A DNA stretch of 64,000 bases from Mesotaenium endlicherianum (taxonomy: Eukaryota > Streptophyta > Zygnematophyceae > Zygnematales > Mesotaeniaceae): assembly GCA_009602735.1 (NCBI GenBank), contig WELA01002573.1, positions 48,646-112,645 on the forward strand, read 5' to 3'. Shown here one piece after another: positions 10,480 through 20,894 of the stretch (positions are counted from its first letter, which is position 1; the number at the start of each line of letters is the position of its first letter). The translations under genes and the position numbers were made by a program. The notes below the pieces were generated by a model. That model saw only the letters and a program-made list of their open reading frames with translations, was not told the DNA's origin and did no database searches.

Positions 10480-11960
10480 ATGCGTGTGTTGAGGAAAAGC
10501 AGCTGGAAACTGAGATTTTCACCATCAAAAAAATGGTCTCAGCCCAACAGAGAGCACAAGTAGAAAGGCTGCTGAAAAAGCACCGCAAGGTGATCTCTCT
10601 AACCAAGGAAGAGATCGGTAGAACCACTGCCAGTGTGTGTGAGATCACACTAACTACTGATAACCCAGTCAGACTTGGGCCGCATAAGCTCAGTCAGACC
10701 GAATGAGACTCTGTGGAGAAAACTTGACAGGAGCTGCACAAGCTCGGTATGATTGAGAAATCAACCTCAGTACATGGAGCTCCCACAGTAGTAGTTGCCA
10801 AGAAGGACGAGGCTGGCAATTATACAGCCACTCGTATGTATGGAGATTATAGACGACTGAACCTTCACACAGAGCCAGACAGCTATGTGATGCCTACACC
10901 AGAGCGGATCTTTGCGATTGCTACCACCGGGAAGGTGTTCAGCATCAACGATCTACACCAAGGCTTCAACCAGATCCCTGTGAAAACAGAAGATCGAGGT
11001 AAGATCGCTTTCAGGGCCCAAAGGGAACTTTGGCAATGGACGGTAATGCCGTTTGAGCTGAAAAATGCCCTAGCCATCTTTTAGAGGACTATGGACAAAG
11101 TGCTGGAGGCGCTGGATTCTGCAAAATCATACATTGATGACGTGGTGGTGTTCAGCAAGTCCATAGAGGAGCATCTCAAACACTTGGAACAAGTGTTCCA
11201 GCGCCTGGAGAAATTCCAGATGACGCTGCACCCTGGAAAGTGCAGATTCTTTGAGGCACATGTGCCTTACTTAGGACATGAGATTGGGAACAATGCTATG
11301 TCCCCTCAGGCTGTAAAGACTGAAGCCATTTACAAGATACCTGCACCGACAAATGTGTCTAAGCTGAAAGCCCTGTTAGGGCTAAGCGAATACTATCGTA
11401 AACTTGTGAAGGATTAAAGCAAAATTGCTAAACCCTTGACAGAACTCTTGAAAAAGGACGTACCTTTTGTGTGGACGGAAGCCTAGGAGAAGGCCATGAA
11501 CGAGCTCAAGGAGCGGCTGGTAACGGCCCCAGTTTTGCGAACGCCCGACTACTCCAAGCCGTTCAGTCTACCCACAGACTGGAGTCGTGTGGGAATCGGC
11601 GCAGTACTCACGCAGGCCGCAAGTCCTAGAGAGGAGTACGTCATTGCCTATGCCTCGCACTCTAACAACCGAGCGGAGAGCAACTACTCGACCTACGAAG
11701 GAGAGCTGCTGGCAGTGGTTTGGGCTGTTGCACATTTCAGAGAGTATCTATGGGGAAGACTCTTCTTGCTGATCACATATCACTCGCCGTTGCTCTGGCT
11801 GATGAAGAATGGAGACCTCATTGGTAAATTGGCTCGCTGGGCTCTTAAGCTCCATGAGTACCAGATGACAGTGATACATCAAGCAGGTATACTCAACAAC
11901 AACGCCGATGGACTTAGCAGGAACTTGGACCCATCCGCAGACAACAGAACGGGAGCTCGA
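10480..11960 (+). pseudogene. Beta reverse transcriptase and RNase H
   Basis: Gypsy-type RT with motifs GAPTVVVAKKDEAG, MYGDYRRLN, VFSINDLHQGFNQIPV, an FRAQRELWQWTVMPF-like stretch, the YIDDVVVFSK active site (about 11131-11160) and LGHEIGN; RNase H follows with DWSRVGIGAVL and the YEGELLAVVWA glutamate. The third RNase H acidic site reads TYH near 11779 where TDH is expected, so a catalytic Asp is lost. In-frame stops occur at about 10467, 10704, 10722, 11082 (TAG where Gln is expected), 11415 and 11484, and no indels are needed to keep the frame. Confidence 0.88.
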
Positions 11961-12842
11961 GAAGACGAAGATCCGAGCAGCCCAGCAGAATTGGCAGCCT
12001 GCCTGACCGAAATGGCTAGAATGATAGCGTCAGGAGAAGTTGAGCCTCTACCCCTGTTCAGTCCAGAGATCTGGAAGGATCAAGCCACTATGCATTGGCT
12101 GAAGACGGGAGTCCACATGGAAGAAATATCGGGGAAAGAAAAGGACCAGGTGAGCCATCGAGCTAAAAGGTTTTGCTGGAAACGCAATAACCTTTTCAAG
12201 ATTGAAGAAACTGGTCAGGAGAAGTTGGTGCCAGAACCCACCAAAAGGCGAGCTCTGGTGCAGGAAATGCACGAGAATACTGGACACTATGGTGTCAAGA
12301 AGACATATCATCTTCTGGAGCTGTCTTACTGGTGGAGGGGCATGAAGCAGCAGTGTGAGGATGTGATCAAGCCCTGCAAAAGCTGCGATCGCGTTAAGGC
12401 TGGTTTCATGCAACAACGCCCACACCTGCAATCTCTGCCAATCATGGGCCTAGGCTACCGCTGGAACTGCGATCTCGCAAGAGAGCTACCGCTGTCCAAG
12501 CGAGGTAACAAGTACATTATGGTCATGATTGAGCATTTTTCTAAGTGGATAGAGGTTGTACTTCTAACTGCTAAGGAAAACTTGGGGACCCTGGAAGCCC
12601 TTCTCAACGGTGTGATTGTACGTCATGGAGCTCCAGCAGAAGTGCTGACAGACCAGGAGTTTGAGTTCCAAGGATCTTTTCAGAAACTCTTGAACAAATG
12701 CTTCATTGACCATCGCATTACGTCAAGAGATCACCCACTGGCAAATGGTCTAGCAAAACGGATGGTGCAAACCATAAAGTCTGCTTTGCGCAAATTTTGC
12801 CTTGAGCACAACAAGCGTGATTGGGATCTGGCTTTGCCATGG
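11961..12842 (+). pseudogene. Beta integrase, N-terminal and catalytic parts
   Basis: Zinc-binding HHCC region, MHENTGHYG through CKSCDRVK (about 12268-12402), then an RNase H-fold core with the first Asp in WNCDLAREL, the second in LTDQEFEF, and the region HPLANGLAKRM (about 12732-12764), where the catalytic Glu (usually ERM) is replaced by Lys. The ORF is cut at the codons for LALPW by the alpha element and resumes at 21620 with LVMAYRFS. Joining across the insertion restores the typical integrase sequence in frame, apart from a TAG just after it. Confidence 0.88.
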
Positions 12843-13525
12843 TGTAATAAATTAGTATACTTGTTGATATAATATTTATTTAAATAATATAGTTAAATCT
12901 GTTCAGCCTGCTGAACTCTAGTTAATGACTTGGCCGGAAGTAGCAGGCTGAGGTCACCTTAAGTCAGCTTGCTGACACATTCTTTGACAGCCAGCTGACT
13001 TCCGTACTCGGTAGCAGCGAACTGCCTCGATATGCATCTAAGTGTGGTATGCTAGATGAATGGCCAGATGACATCCCTATGATGGATGGCGATTCGGGAT
13101 GATGGGAGATGGCGGTGGATTTGGTTAACCGAGGTCCTACCAACGTGGTTAACTCCCGGGTAGGCGGTGCCATCACACTGGCCGTTGAATAGTAAACTCA
13201 TTCCATGTACATATGCTAGGCATTGCTCTCGAGTTCGGCATTCGGAAACGAGGCCAACTCTCTTGTACAGCTTACTGAGAGAGATCTGAATCCAAGGCGA
13301 GAAGCCATTGATACGCACTGTCTTCTAACCTTGCTTATGTATGAGTTTACTGATTTGCATCACTGATGCTAGTTTACTCGCATTTGACTTACGAGTATTA
13401 TTCACTGCTAGTGTATTGTCCTTTGCCGTTAAACCAGTTAACGAAAAAATATCATAAAGATTACTTGCTGATATAAAGATCTTTATTAATTATTAATCGC
13501 CTATTTGGTAAGTCGATTCATTTCA
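12843..13525 (+). repeat. Alpha 5' LTR
   Basis: 683 bp, beginning TGTAATAAATTAG and ending GATTCATTTCA. Relative to the 3' LTR it lacks about 37 bp after CTCTAGTTAA, apparently a deletion between short TTAA repeats. An internal block containing GTTAACTCCCGGGTAGGCGG is shared with every alpha LTR and, in altered form, with the delta LTR. Confidence 0.95.
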
Positions 13526-13526
13526 G

Positions 13527-13538
13527 TGGTATCGGAGC
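13527..13538 (+). other. Primer binding site, initiator Met tRNA type
   Basis: TGGTATCGGAGC lies one base after the 5' LTR. It differs from the usual plant initiator-Met site TGGTATCAGAGC at one base. The copia element at 39803-45043 has the identical variant. Confidence 0.85.
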
Positions 13539-13559
13539 AGTTATCACAGTCTTCTTTGT

Positions 13560-15038
13560 ATGGTAAGGACAAGGTCTCAAACTAGCAACTCCCGAGACAT
13601 GGAGAACCAGGATAACGAGAATGTCAAAAACCAGGCGGAAAGCCATGTAGCGGGAAACCGTACCTATTCGGAAGCAGTAGCAGATACTGCAGCTAGGGAG
13701 GCTGCAGATGAGGCAGCTGCTATTGCCGCAGTTGCAGCTCAACAAGCTGAGGAGGAGAGAGCCAGGCTAGAAGCTGAACAAGTAGCAAAGGCCGCTGAAG
13801 ATACAGAAAGGAGGGAAAGACAGCCAGCTGACGAGCGCACTGTCGAGGAAATCATGGCATCAAGGGCCAATGTTTTGAACCCACCTCCTGCTGTACAACT
13901 CAATGTACCCCTAGGTCAAATACGTGATCGGCTGAATGCGGCAGGAATTGCTGCTGCAGGAGCGAGAGGGATTGTTGAGGACACTACTCAGCGAGTAGAT
14001 ACCAATGCTGCCGCTGCATTTGCTAATCTACCACCCCAAAGTGTAGACTTGGGAGCTTTGTTCGTTCAGATGCAATCGCAAACGGCGACCATGTATCAGT
14101 CCCAAGAGGAGGACAAAAGAATCATAATGTCCCTATTGCAGGACAAAGACCAACTGGGGTCTCACACCACTAGTGGTGGTGGCCGAGGGCCTAGTAAGCC
14201 CAAGCCGAAACCTCCCCAGGAATATGATCCTGAGGGGAACTGAAAGTATTACCTGATCAAGTTTCTCGCGGATGTTGAGCAGTGGCTGGAGAACTACCCA
14301 GAACTGCAAGATTACGAGAAGGTCAGGCACACTGGTGCGCTAGTGAAAGGTAGTGCCGCAGACTGGTGGCTTTACTGGAAGGGGGAGCGTAAGGCTCGGC
14401 AACTCGGTGACCCTACGTGGGTAGAGTTTGTCGAGAAGTTGCATGAGAAGTTTGATGTCATCAACCAGCAGGAGAAAGCTATCTATGCGATGATCTCCCT
14501 GACACTGAAGCAGACCACTTCAGTTGCTGAGTTTGCTCAAAAGTTCCAAGAGAACATGATGAAGCAGCCAGATTTGCCAGAACGGTATAGGATAGCATAC
14601 TTCAGGTATGGCTTGAAATCCGAGGTCTCTGGTCATTTTGCTGAGAAAAAGTATGAGAAACTGGCTGACTTGATCCAGGATGCTGACGCCTGGGATCAGC
14701 AGCAGTTCAATCACAAGCGCCAGAGTAACGCTTTGGTGTCTAACATTGTCAAGAAGCCCCACGGTTCCTACAATGCAATTGAAGGAGACCAGGCTGAGGA
14801 TAATCAGGGTGATGAATATGGGTATGAGTACAATGCTATTCAGTCTAGAGGTAGAGGTGGTCCCTCTCGAGGTGGCTATGGAAGGGGTGGTGGTAGGACT
14901 AAGCCGAGACCAGCCTCAGCAAAATCTACTTGCTACCATTGTCAGCAGAAAGGCCACTACAGAGAACAGTGTCCGGTCAAGCACCTGCCTAAGGTCGAGA
15001 GAAAAGACCAGCCTTTAAAAGACAGCAACAGTCAGTAA
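13560..15038 (+). pseudogene. Alpha gag, one zinc knuckle, one internal stop
   Basis: Capsid/nucleocapsid protein. It starts at ATG 13560 just after the leader. Residues 1-100 are Ala/Glu-rich and probably coiled; the capsid-like domain covers LVKGSAADWWLYWKG through the Ty3-type gag motifs (WVEFVEKLHEKF, AEFAQKFQENM). A Gly/Arg-rich RGRGGPSRGGYGRGGGR tract (about 14845-14907) leads to the knuckle CYHCQQKGHYREQC (about 14932-14973). A TGA at 14241 sits where Trp is likely, so this copy is disrupted. The gag stop at 15036 lies inside the frameshift stem. Confidence 0.9.
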
Positions 15039-15055
15039 TCCAGTCTACTGACTGT
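15014..15055 (+). promoter_or_regulatory. -1 ribosomal frameshift signal at the gag-pol overlap
   Basis: In the gag frame the codons read CCT TTA AAA GAC, so the heptamer T TTA AAA (15014-15020) is a canonical slippery site. After a 7-nt spacer, 15028-15037 (ACAGTCAGTA) pairs perfectly with 15046-15055 (TACTGACTGT) to form a 10-bp stem with an 8-nt loop (15038-15045). Slipping by -1 moves ribosomes into the pol frame, which is open here. The copy at 45149-45190 keeps the heptamer, spacer and nine of ten pairs, one of them now G-U. Loop bases 15038-15044 (ATCCAGT) are also complementary to 15121-15127 (ACTGGAT), which could allow a pseudoknot. Confidence 0.85.
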
Positions 15056-18000
15056 GAGGATGCTAGAGATAGTGAGTCGTCACTAGCTGCCCTCGTAGCA
15101 GGTATTATGGGTCCTGCTGAACTGGATTCACTATGCATGCCTGACAACCAGATAAAGGAGACCATCAGCAATATAGACGTCCAGAGAGTGCACACTCTGG
15201 ATGCTCTTGTTCCACCTGATGTCCAACATTTCTTTGCTACGTCAGGAGAACAATGCGAAAGTCAGGAAAAGACAGTCCCCCCTATCCTACTGCATTGCAT
15301 GATTGCAGGTAGGAAGGTGAGGGCATTTGTTGACGGAGGGGCGTCACATACTTTTATCCACAAGGACTTAGTTAAGCGGCTAAGGCTGCCTACTGTCACC
15401 CAAGGGAATAGAAAAATATTCCTTGGAGATGCCTCAAGTATCCCGGGAGGAGTTATAACCAAGCCTATTGAGGTCCAGTTAGGTTCTGGCATTGCAGTTC
15501 TAACTGAAACGCTTACATTTGAGGTACTCAACACTGGTTTTTATGATTTTGTGCTAGGCAAATCCTGGCTTAGTAGACATCAAGCTGAAGTGTGTTGGAG
15601 CAGAGGTACAGTTAAAGTGAGAGGAGCCAGTGATCGGCAGACTAACTTGGCACCCACCAGTGCTCTTCCTCTTGTCCTGTGTGGTTGGCAAATGAAGGAA
15701 AAGAAGAGGCTTCCAGAAGGATGCAAGTTGCTGAATGCAATGGAGTTCGTCAAAAGCTGGAACCAGAAGGAAGACAGAATGTCCTGTCTGCTGCTAAGAG
15801 AGGTACCTCCTCAACCTGAAGAAGTGGTTGAGAAAAAGGTAAGCCCTCCGGAGCACCCTACTGCTGCAAAAATTGTTGCTCAGTACACTGATGTATTTAA
15901 TATGCCTCCAGGACTACCCCCTAAGAGGGAAGTAGATCATAGGATTGATCTATTACCTGGGAGTCAGCCACCTTGGCAACGCACTTATGGCTTGTCTTAT
16001 GTGGAGAGCGAGGAGTTGAAAACACAGATTGCAGAGCTTGAGGAAAATGGTTATATTTCTCCCAGTAAATCACCTTACGGCGCACCCATCCTATTTGTTA
16101 AGAAAAAGGATGGCAGTATGCGGATGTGTGTGGATTACAGAGCCCTGAACAGAAGTACAGTAAAGAACAAGTATGCTTTACCCAGGATCGAAGACTTGCT
16201 TGATACCCTGTCTGGTGCTAAGGTGTTCAGTAAGATAGATCTCAAGAGTGGTTTTCATCAAATCAGAATTGCTGAGGGGGATGAACACAAGACCGCCTTC
16301 CGTACACGTTATGGACACTATGAGTTCAACGTGATGCCATTTAGACTGACTAATGCTCCTGCCACCTTCATGGATGCTATGGATGACATTTTCAGACCTT
16401 ATTTGGATAAGTTTGTGCAAGTTTTCCTGGATGATATTTTAATTTTCTCTAAAGGTGAAGCTCAGCACGGTGAACACTTAAAGACAGTCCTGGACACTCT
16501 AAGAACGAATCACTTATATGCTAAGATGAGCAAGTGTGATTTCTTTAAGGAAAGTATTGAATTCTTAGGCCACGTTGTCAGTAAAGAGGGCATCAGTGTG
16601 GATCCTAAGAAAGTCCAGACCATAAGGGACTGGCCAGTACCACAGTCTGTCTCTGAAGTTGGATTCTTCCTCGGGTTGGCTAACTAATATAGGAGATTTA
16701 TTGAGAATTATTCCACAAAGGCCAGTAAACTGACTGACCTTACTAAGAAAGACATCGGGTATGTGTGGGGGGAAGAGCAGCAGGCTGCCTTCCAGACCCT
16801 TAAAGATGCCCTTTGTTCTGCCCCAGTGCTAGCCGTGTATGACCCCAGCAAACCGGTGCAGGTGGTTACTGATGCCTCTGATTTTGCCATGGGTGCTATT
16901 TTGTTGCAGCCTGCTGACAAAACCACAAAGGATGGTAAGGTACGGCAGGAGTGGCATCCTGTGTTGTATGAGTCTATGAAATTTAATCCAGCGGAGATTA
17001 ATTACTCAGTGCATGATAAAGAGCTGCTAGCTATCATTCATGTACTCAAACAGTGGAGAGCATACTTACATGGTAAAGCTTTTAAGGTGATTACAGATCA
17101 TCTAGCTCTGACCCACTTTCAGAAGAAGTCCAAGCTGTCGAGGAGGGAGAACCGCTGGAGCCAGATGCTGGAGCAGTTCCAAGTCCAGATCGACTACAAA
17201 CCAGGGAAGTTGAATCCTGTTGATGCACTCTCTAGAAGACCTGAGTTGTAAGAAAGGAACTTTAGTCAGCATGCTGTAGATAAGTCCTGTGTGCACTCAC
17301 TTCACTAAAGGTGAAAAAGTCCTTCCTAGAACAACTTAGGAAAGCCTACGTTTCTGACCCAACATTTGAGCCCAGCCCCACTACTGGTGTGTGTCGTGCT
17401 ACTGCACTCGGGTATAAGCTTAAGGGAGGGATCTGGGTGACTGAAACCACTTCAGGCAGGCTGAAGCTGGTCATTCCTAATAACTTGGAAATAAGGTCTC
17501 TCTTACTGAGTCAAGCGCATGACAGTCTCCTGGGTGGACATTTGAGGCAAGCCAAAACTGTTGGCAAATTGGCAAAACATTATCAATGGGAGGGGTTACC
17601 CCGGGAGGTCTTGAAATATGTCAAGTCCTGTGACCAGTGTCAGAGAAATAAGTCTCGGCACACACCACCTGGAGGTCTCTTGCGACCACTGCCCATCCCA
17701 GCTGGACGCTGGGAAACTATATCCATGGACTGGGTGGTCTCACTACCAAGAATTGCCAATGGGCATGATTCAATACTGGTAGTNNNNNNNNNNNNNNNNN
17801 NTGACAATAATGGTCATTTTTATCCCCACCACTGTCAAAGTGACTGCACTCGAAACAGCGAGACAGTTTTACAACCATGTAGTATGCCAACATGGGCTCC
17901 CTTCTAATATCATCTCAGACAGAGACTCAAAATTCACCTCTAAGTTCTGGAGAGCTTTAATGGGGTTAATGGGAGTCAAACAGCTGCTCAGCACAGCAAA

Positions 18001-18844
18001 CCACCCTCAGACTGATGGGCAGACTGAAAGAACTAACCGAGTTCTGCAGGAGGTGCTGAGAGCATATATTAACCAAAAACAAGATAATTGGGATGACCTG
18101 TTGCCTCAAATTCAGTTTGCGGTCAACAGTGCGGTGCACGCGTCAACGGGCAAGACTCCTTTTGAACTCAGCCTGGGTAGAGTCCCTAAGTCTCCTTTAG
18201 GTGTACTGGGGGAGTATTTGACTGACCCGGAAGGGATTCACAACCTGGTCTCCCTCCAGTTAACTCAGGAGTTTGCTGACACCCTGTCAGAAGTCCAACA
18301 AAACCTGCACAAAGCCCAAGAAAACCAACAAAAATACGCTAATCAACACCGTCGGGAACTGACATTTTCCAAGGGGGATTTAGTCAAACTGCATTCTCAG
18401 CACCTGTACCTCCCTGGTGTGGTCAAGAAGAAGCTTGGCCCTGTCTGGGTCGGTCCATATTCGGTGGTCCGTCGTGTCGGTCAGAATGCTTACAAACTGA
18501 ACATGTCAGCTGACTACAAGGGTCACTCGATCTTTAATGTCTCCTTTCTGGAACCATACATCAAAGGTGATACACTGTTCACAGGTCGGTTACCTGTCCA
18601 ACCGGGACCGGTCCCCGCTGTCCGGGACGGCGATCCTGAGGAGTATGAGGTCGATGAGATTTTAGACGCTCGCTCGGTCCGTCGATCGTCTAAATATGTC
18701 ATGAAGTACCTCATCCAATGGAAGGGTTACGATGCCTCTGGGGACACTTGGGAATTTAATGATCAGCTGACCCATGCCAAAGGGGCGTTGAAACGGTTCA
18801 CCTTCGGGCGACTGGGGCACCTCCCTAACAGTCATTTCCGTTGA
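15021..18844 (+). pseudogene. Alpha pol: protease, RT, RNase H, integrase, chromodomain
   Basis: Read in the -1 frame after the slippery site. Protease: [15 protein letters not shown] (about 15317-15361). [36 protein letters not shown] and the active site FLDDILIFS (about 16424-16450). RNase H: VVTDASDFAMGAILL and [15 protein letters not shown], then the expected TDH. Integrase: HHCC zinc region with CDQCQRNKS, and a DDE core with MDWVVSLP, SDRDSKF and TDGQTERTN. C terminus: a chromodomain, EYEVDEILDARSV through YLIQWKGYDASGDTWE (about 18640-18755), which in chromoviruses directs integration to marked chromatin. Stops at 16685 and 17249, another break near 17300, and an N gap at 17784-17801 interrupt the frame. 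Confidence 0.93.
17784..17801. other. Assembly gap (18 N)
   Basis: A run of 18 N lies in the integrase between the SILV and NNG codons. The frame changes across it, so the gap length is not the true length. Confidence 0.99.
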
Positions 18845-19152
18845 CACGGGAAGGTGACAGGAGGTCCTGTCTCCATATAAGTTGGAGGGAGATGTGACAG
18901 TTAGTGACAGTTGTGACAGGCAGCCCACCTTTAATTTTAAGTTGGAGGGAGTGGTAGTCTCTGATCACCATATTACCCACTCAACCTGCGCTCACACTCA
19001 CTTGCTCTCCAACTCAATTTTTCCTTATATTCGCTCACACCAGGTATTCCACTCTAGGAACTCTCCCGATCGCGTCCCTCTTCATCAAGGGCACTCAGTA
19101 GCGGCAAAATATCATGACTTCACTAACTGCATTGTGTTTATGATTGAGCAGG
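18845..19152 (+). other. Alpha spacer between pol and third ORF, with two internal polypurine copies
   Basis: Non-coding. It contains repeated GTGACAG motifs and two copies of AAGTTGGAGGGA, at 18879-18890 and 18939-18950, identical to the core of the true polypurine tract at 20882-20893. The first copy is followed by gatgtgacag, resembling a polypurine tract plus LTR start. This could be a relic of an older 3' element end, upstream of which the third ORF was later acquired, or a second plus-strand priming site. A CAG acceptor-like site near 19042 could serve a spliced message for the third ORF; that is inference. Confidence 0.6.
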
Positions 19153-20809
19153 ATGACTCAAAAGTCGGAACTCAAGAGGAAGAGAAGGGCGGAAGAGGCA
19201 CATGCAGAATACTTGCAATTCCGTGGAGACATCGAATCATCTTCCATCTCCGCTCGGGAATCACAACGACTCCAACAACAGCGGGAGGCACAGAAGAAGA
19301 AGGAGGAGGAGGAACAGGCCAGACTGAGGCAGGAAGAACTGGACAGAAAAGCTGCAGAGGAGGCCAAGAAAGCAGAGGAGGAGAGGCAAGCTGAGGAGAA
19401 GCGGAAGCAGCAGGCTAAAGAAGAAGAACAGAGGAGAATCAGCAGCTACCGCTACACGGTGCTGGGCAAGGGCTTTGATCTACTGGAGGAGGCCTTCAAG
19501 TATGCCCAGAGAAGTCGCAGTGAGTCGCAGAAGGAAATCCTCCAAAAGGAAGGGGAGACATCCGAAAACTTTGACAAGTATATAGAGGTCGGCACAGGGC
19601 TCCTCCTCTACCATGATTACGCCAGGATGGTAGGATATACCATCGGAGAGGCCAAGGCAATGGCCCAGGTGAACGAAGCAGGAGCTGTCTCGATTCCTGG
19701 TATCTGGGGGGCAGATAGGGTCATCAGGATGATCCCCATGGACGCGGACAGCTTCAAGGACTCAACACCCCACAACAGGTTTAAGGCCATGTATAATGAG
19801 GTGGAGAGAATTCTTGGCCAGAGAAACCAGTCAGCTGGACTTTGCAGGGCACTGGTACCCTTGTACTCTCAAAAAGACAGACGCTGCCTTCTTCCAAAAG
19901 CCCACTGATTGGCGGTGGATGACCATCAACATGAGGGACCAGCAGAATGACAGGGCGACGGATGAGGATTTCCTGACAGACCTAAACGGGAACATAGTAT
20001 TGCCCCCTCACATTGCGGCTTGGGACCCAAGATTGGATGGAGTCAGAGACTGCATGAGCCAAGAGATGCAGGGGGACAGAAGCAGGGCCCGAGAGTCATT
20101 CTCCAAAGGGAAGCACGCTTATGCCAAATGGGCAAGTAAGCAGGGGGAAAAGGACCTCTATGCGGTCCGGACTCAGCAGCCCCCACCAGCACCCAAAAGG
20201 GGAAGGTCAGTAGAATATTCTTTTTCTCGGGAAGAGCTGGAGCAGCGGACAAAGGAGACCCCAAAAGTCTCAGAGGAACCCGGGGACGGCGAGGAGGCGG
20301 ATTTGGAGGAAGACGAGGAGGAAGGCGAGGAGGAGGACACTAGCCCCGCCGTGATCCTGACACCTGCCACATCCCCTGTAAGGGAGAAGACGGGGTGGGC
20401 CCCGCCGCGACTCGCTCAAGAGGAGGATATCACTTGGCTGGGGACTGCCAAAGGACAGACCCCATCTCCAGGCAAGGAGACCCAGTCGGACAGGGCAGAC
20501 AGGAGGGCTGCTCGGGAGATAGCCAGAGGCCTGCCAGCATCTCCCTCGCAGAGAGGGCATGTACCCTTGGCTCATGTCATGCAACATCCTTCCGGGATGC
20601 CGGTATACGTACCTGTCAGTTTGAGGGCTGCCCAGGAGAAGGCTGCCTCCCTTCAGTTTCAGACTGTGCAGGATGAAACAGCCCAGTTACTGCGTTCTCC
20701 GCCGGGTCCTTACACGGAACCCCCTTCTCTGACAGGCTTCAGAAGACCCCAAGATAAGATGAGGTCAGGCTCCCCTGAGCATAGGGCCTCAGGGACATCT
20801 CCCTCCTAA
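19153..20809 (+). pseudogene. Alpha third ORF, copy 2 (unknown function)
   Basis: This protein of about 550 residues lies between pol and the 3' LTR. I do not recognise the family. The first 95 residues or so are a Glu/Lys/Arg/Gln-rich probable coiled coil. A conserved globular section follows (YRYTVLGKGFDLLEEAF, LLYHDYARMVGYTI, IWGADRVIRMIPMDADSF, HWYP, DWRWMTINMRDQQND, LPPHIAAWDPRLDGVRDC, KGKHAYAKWASKQGEKDLYA). After that come an acidic Glu/Asp tract (about 20280-20340) and a Pro/Ser/Arg-rich tail. No signal peptide or membrane segment is visible, so it does not look like an envelope protein. A small deletion at about 19806 relative to the copy at 49318 shifts the frame, and the second half is open to TAA 20807. 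The same strand and position are kept in all four copies. Confidence 0.85.
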
Positions 20810-20881
20810 GAGCAGCAGGCTGGGGATAAGAGGGACAGCACGCTGTTCTTAGTGATAGTGCTGTCAAGGCGACAACATGAT

Positions 20882-20894
20882 AAGTTGGAGGGAT
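20882..20894 (+). other. Alpha polypurine tract
   Basis: AAGTTGGAGGGAT directly precedes the 3' LTR start TGTAATG at 20895. The same sequence precedes the 3' LTR at 51139. Confidence 0.9.

Noticed and set aside
13560-13800. Ala/Glu-rich gag start considered as a separate host coiled-coil protein
   Set aside because: It is in frame with the capsid and zinc knuckle, follows the primer binding site, and recurs in the other alpha copy at 33640-33840.
19153-20809. Third ORF considered as a retroviral-type envelope
   Set aside because: No signal peptide, transmembrane segment, furin site or cysteine pattern is visible; composition is that of a soluble coiled-coil protein.
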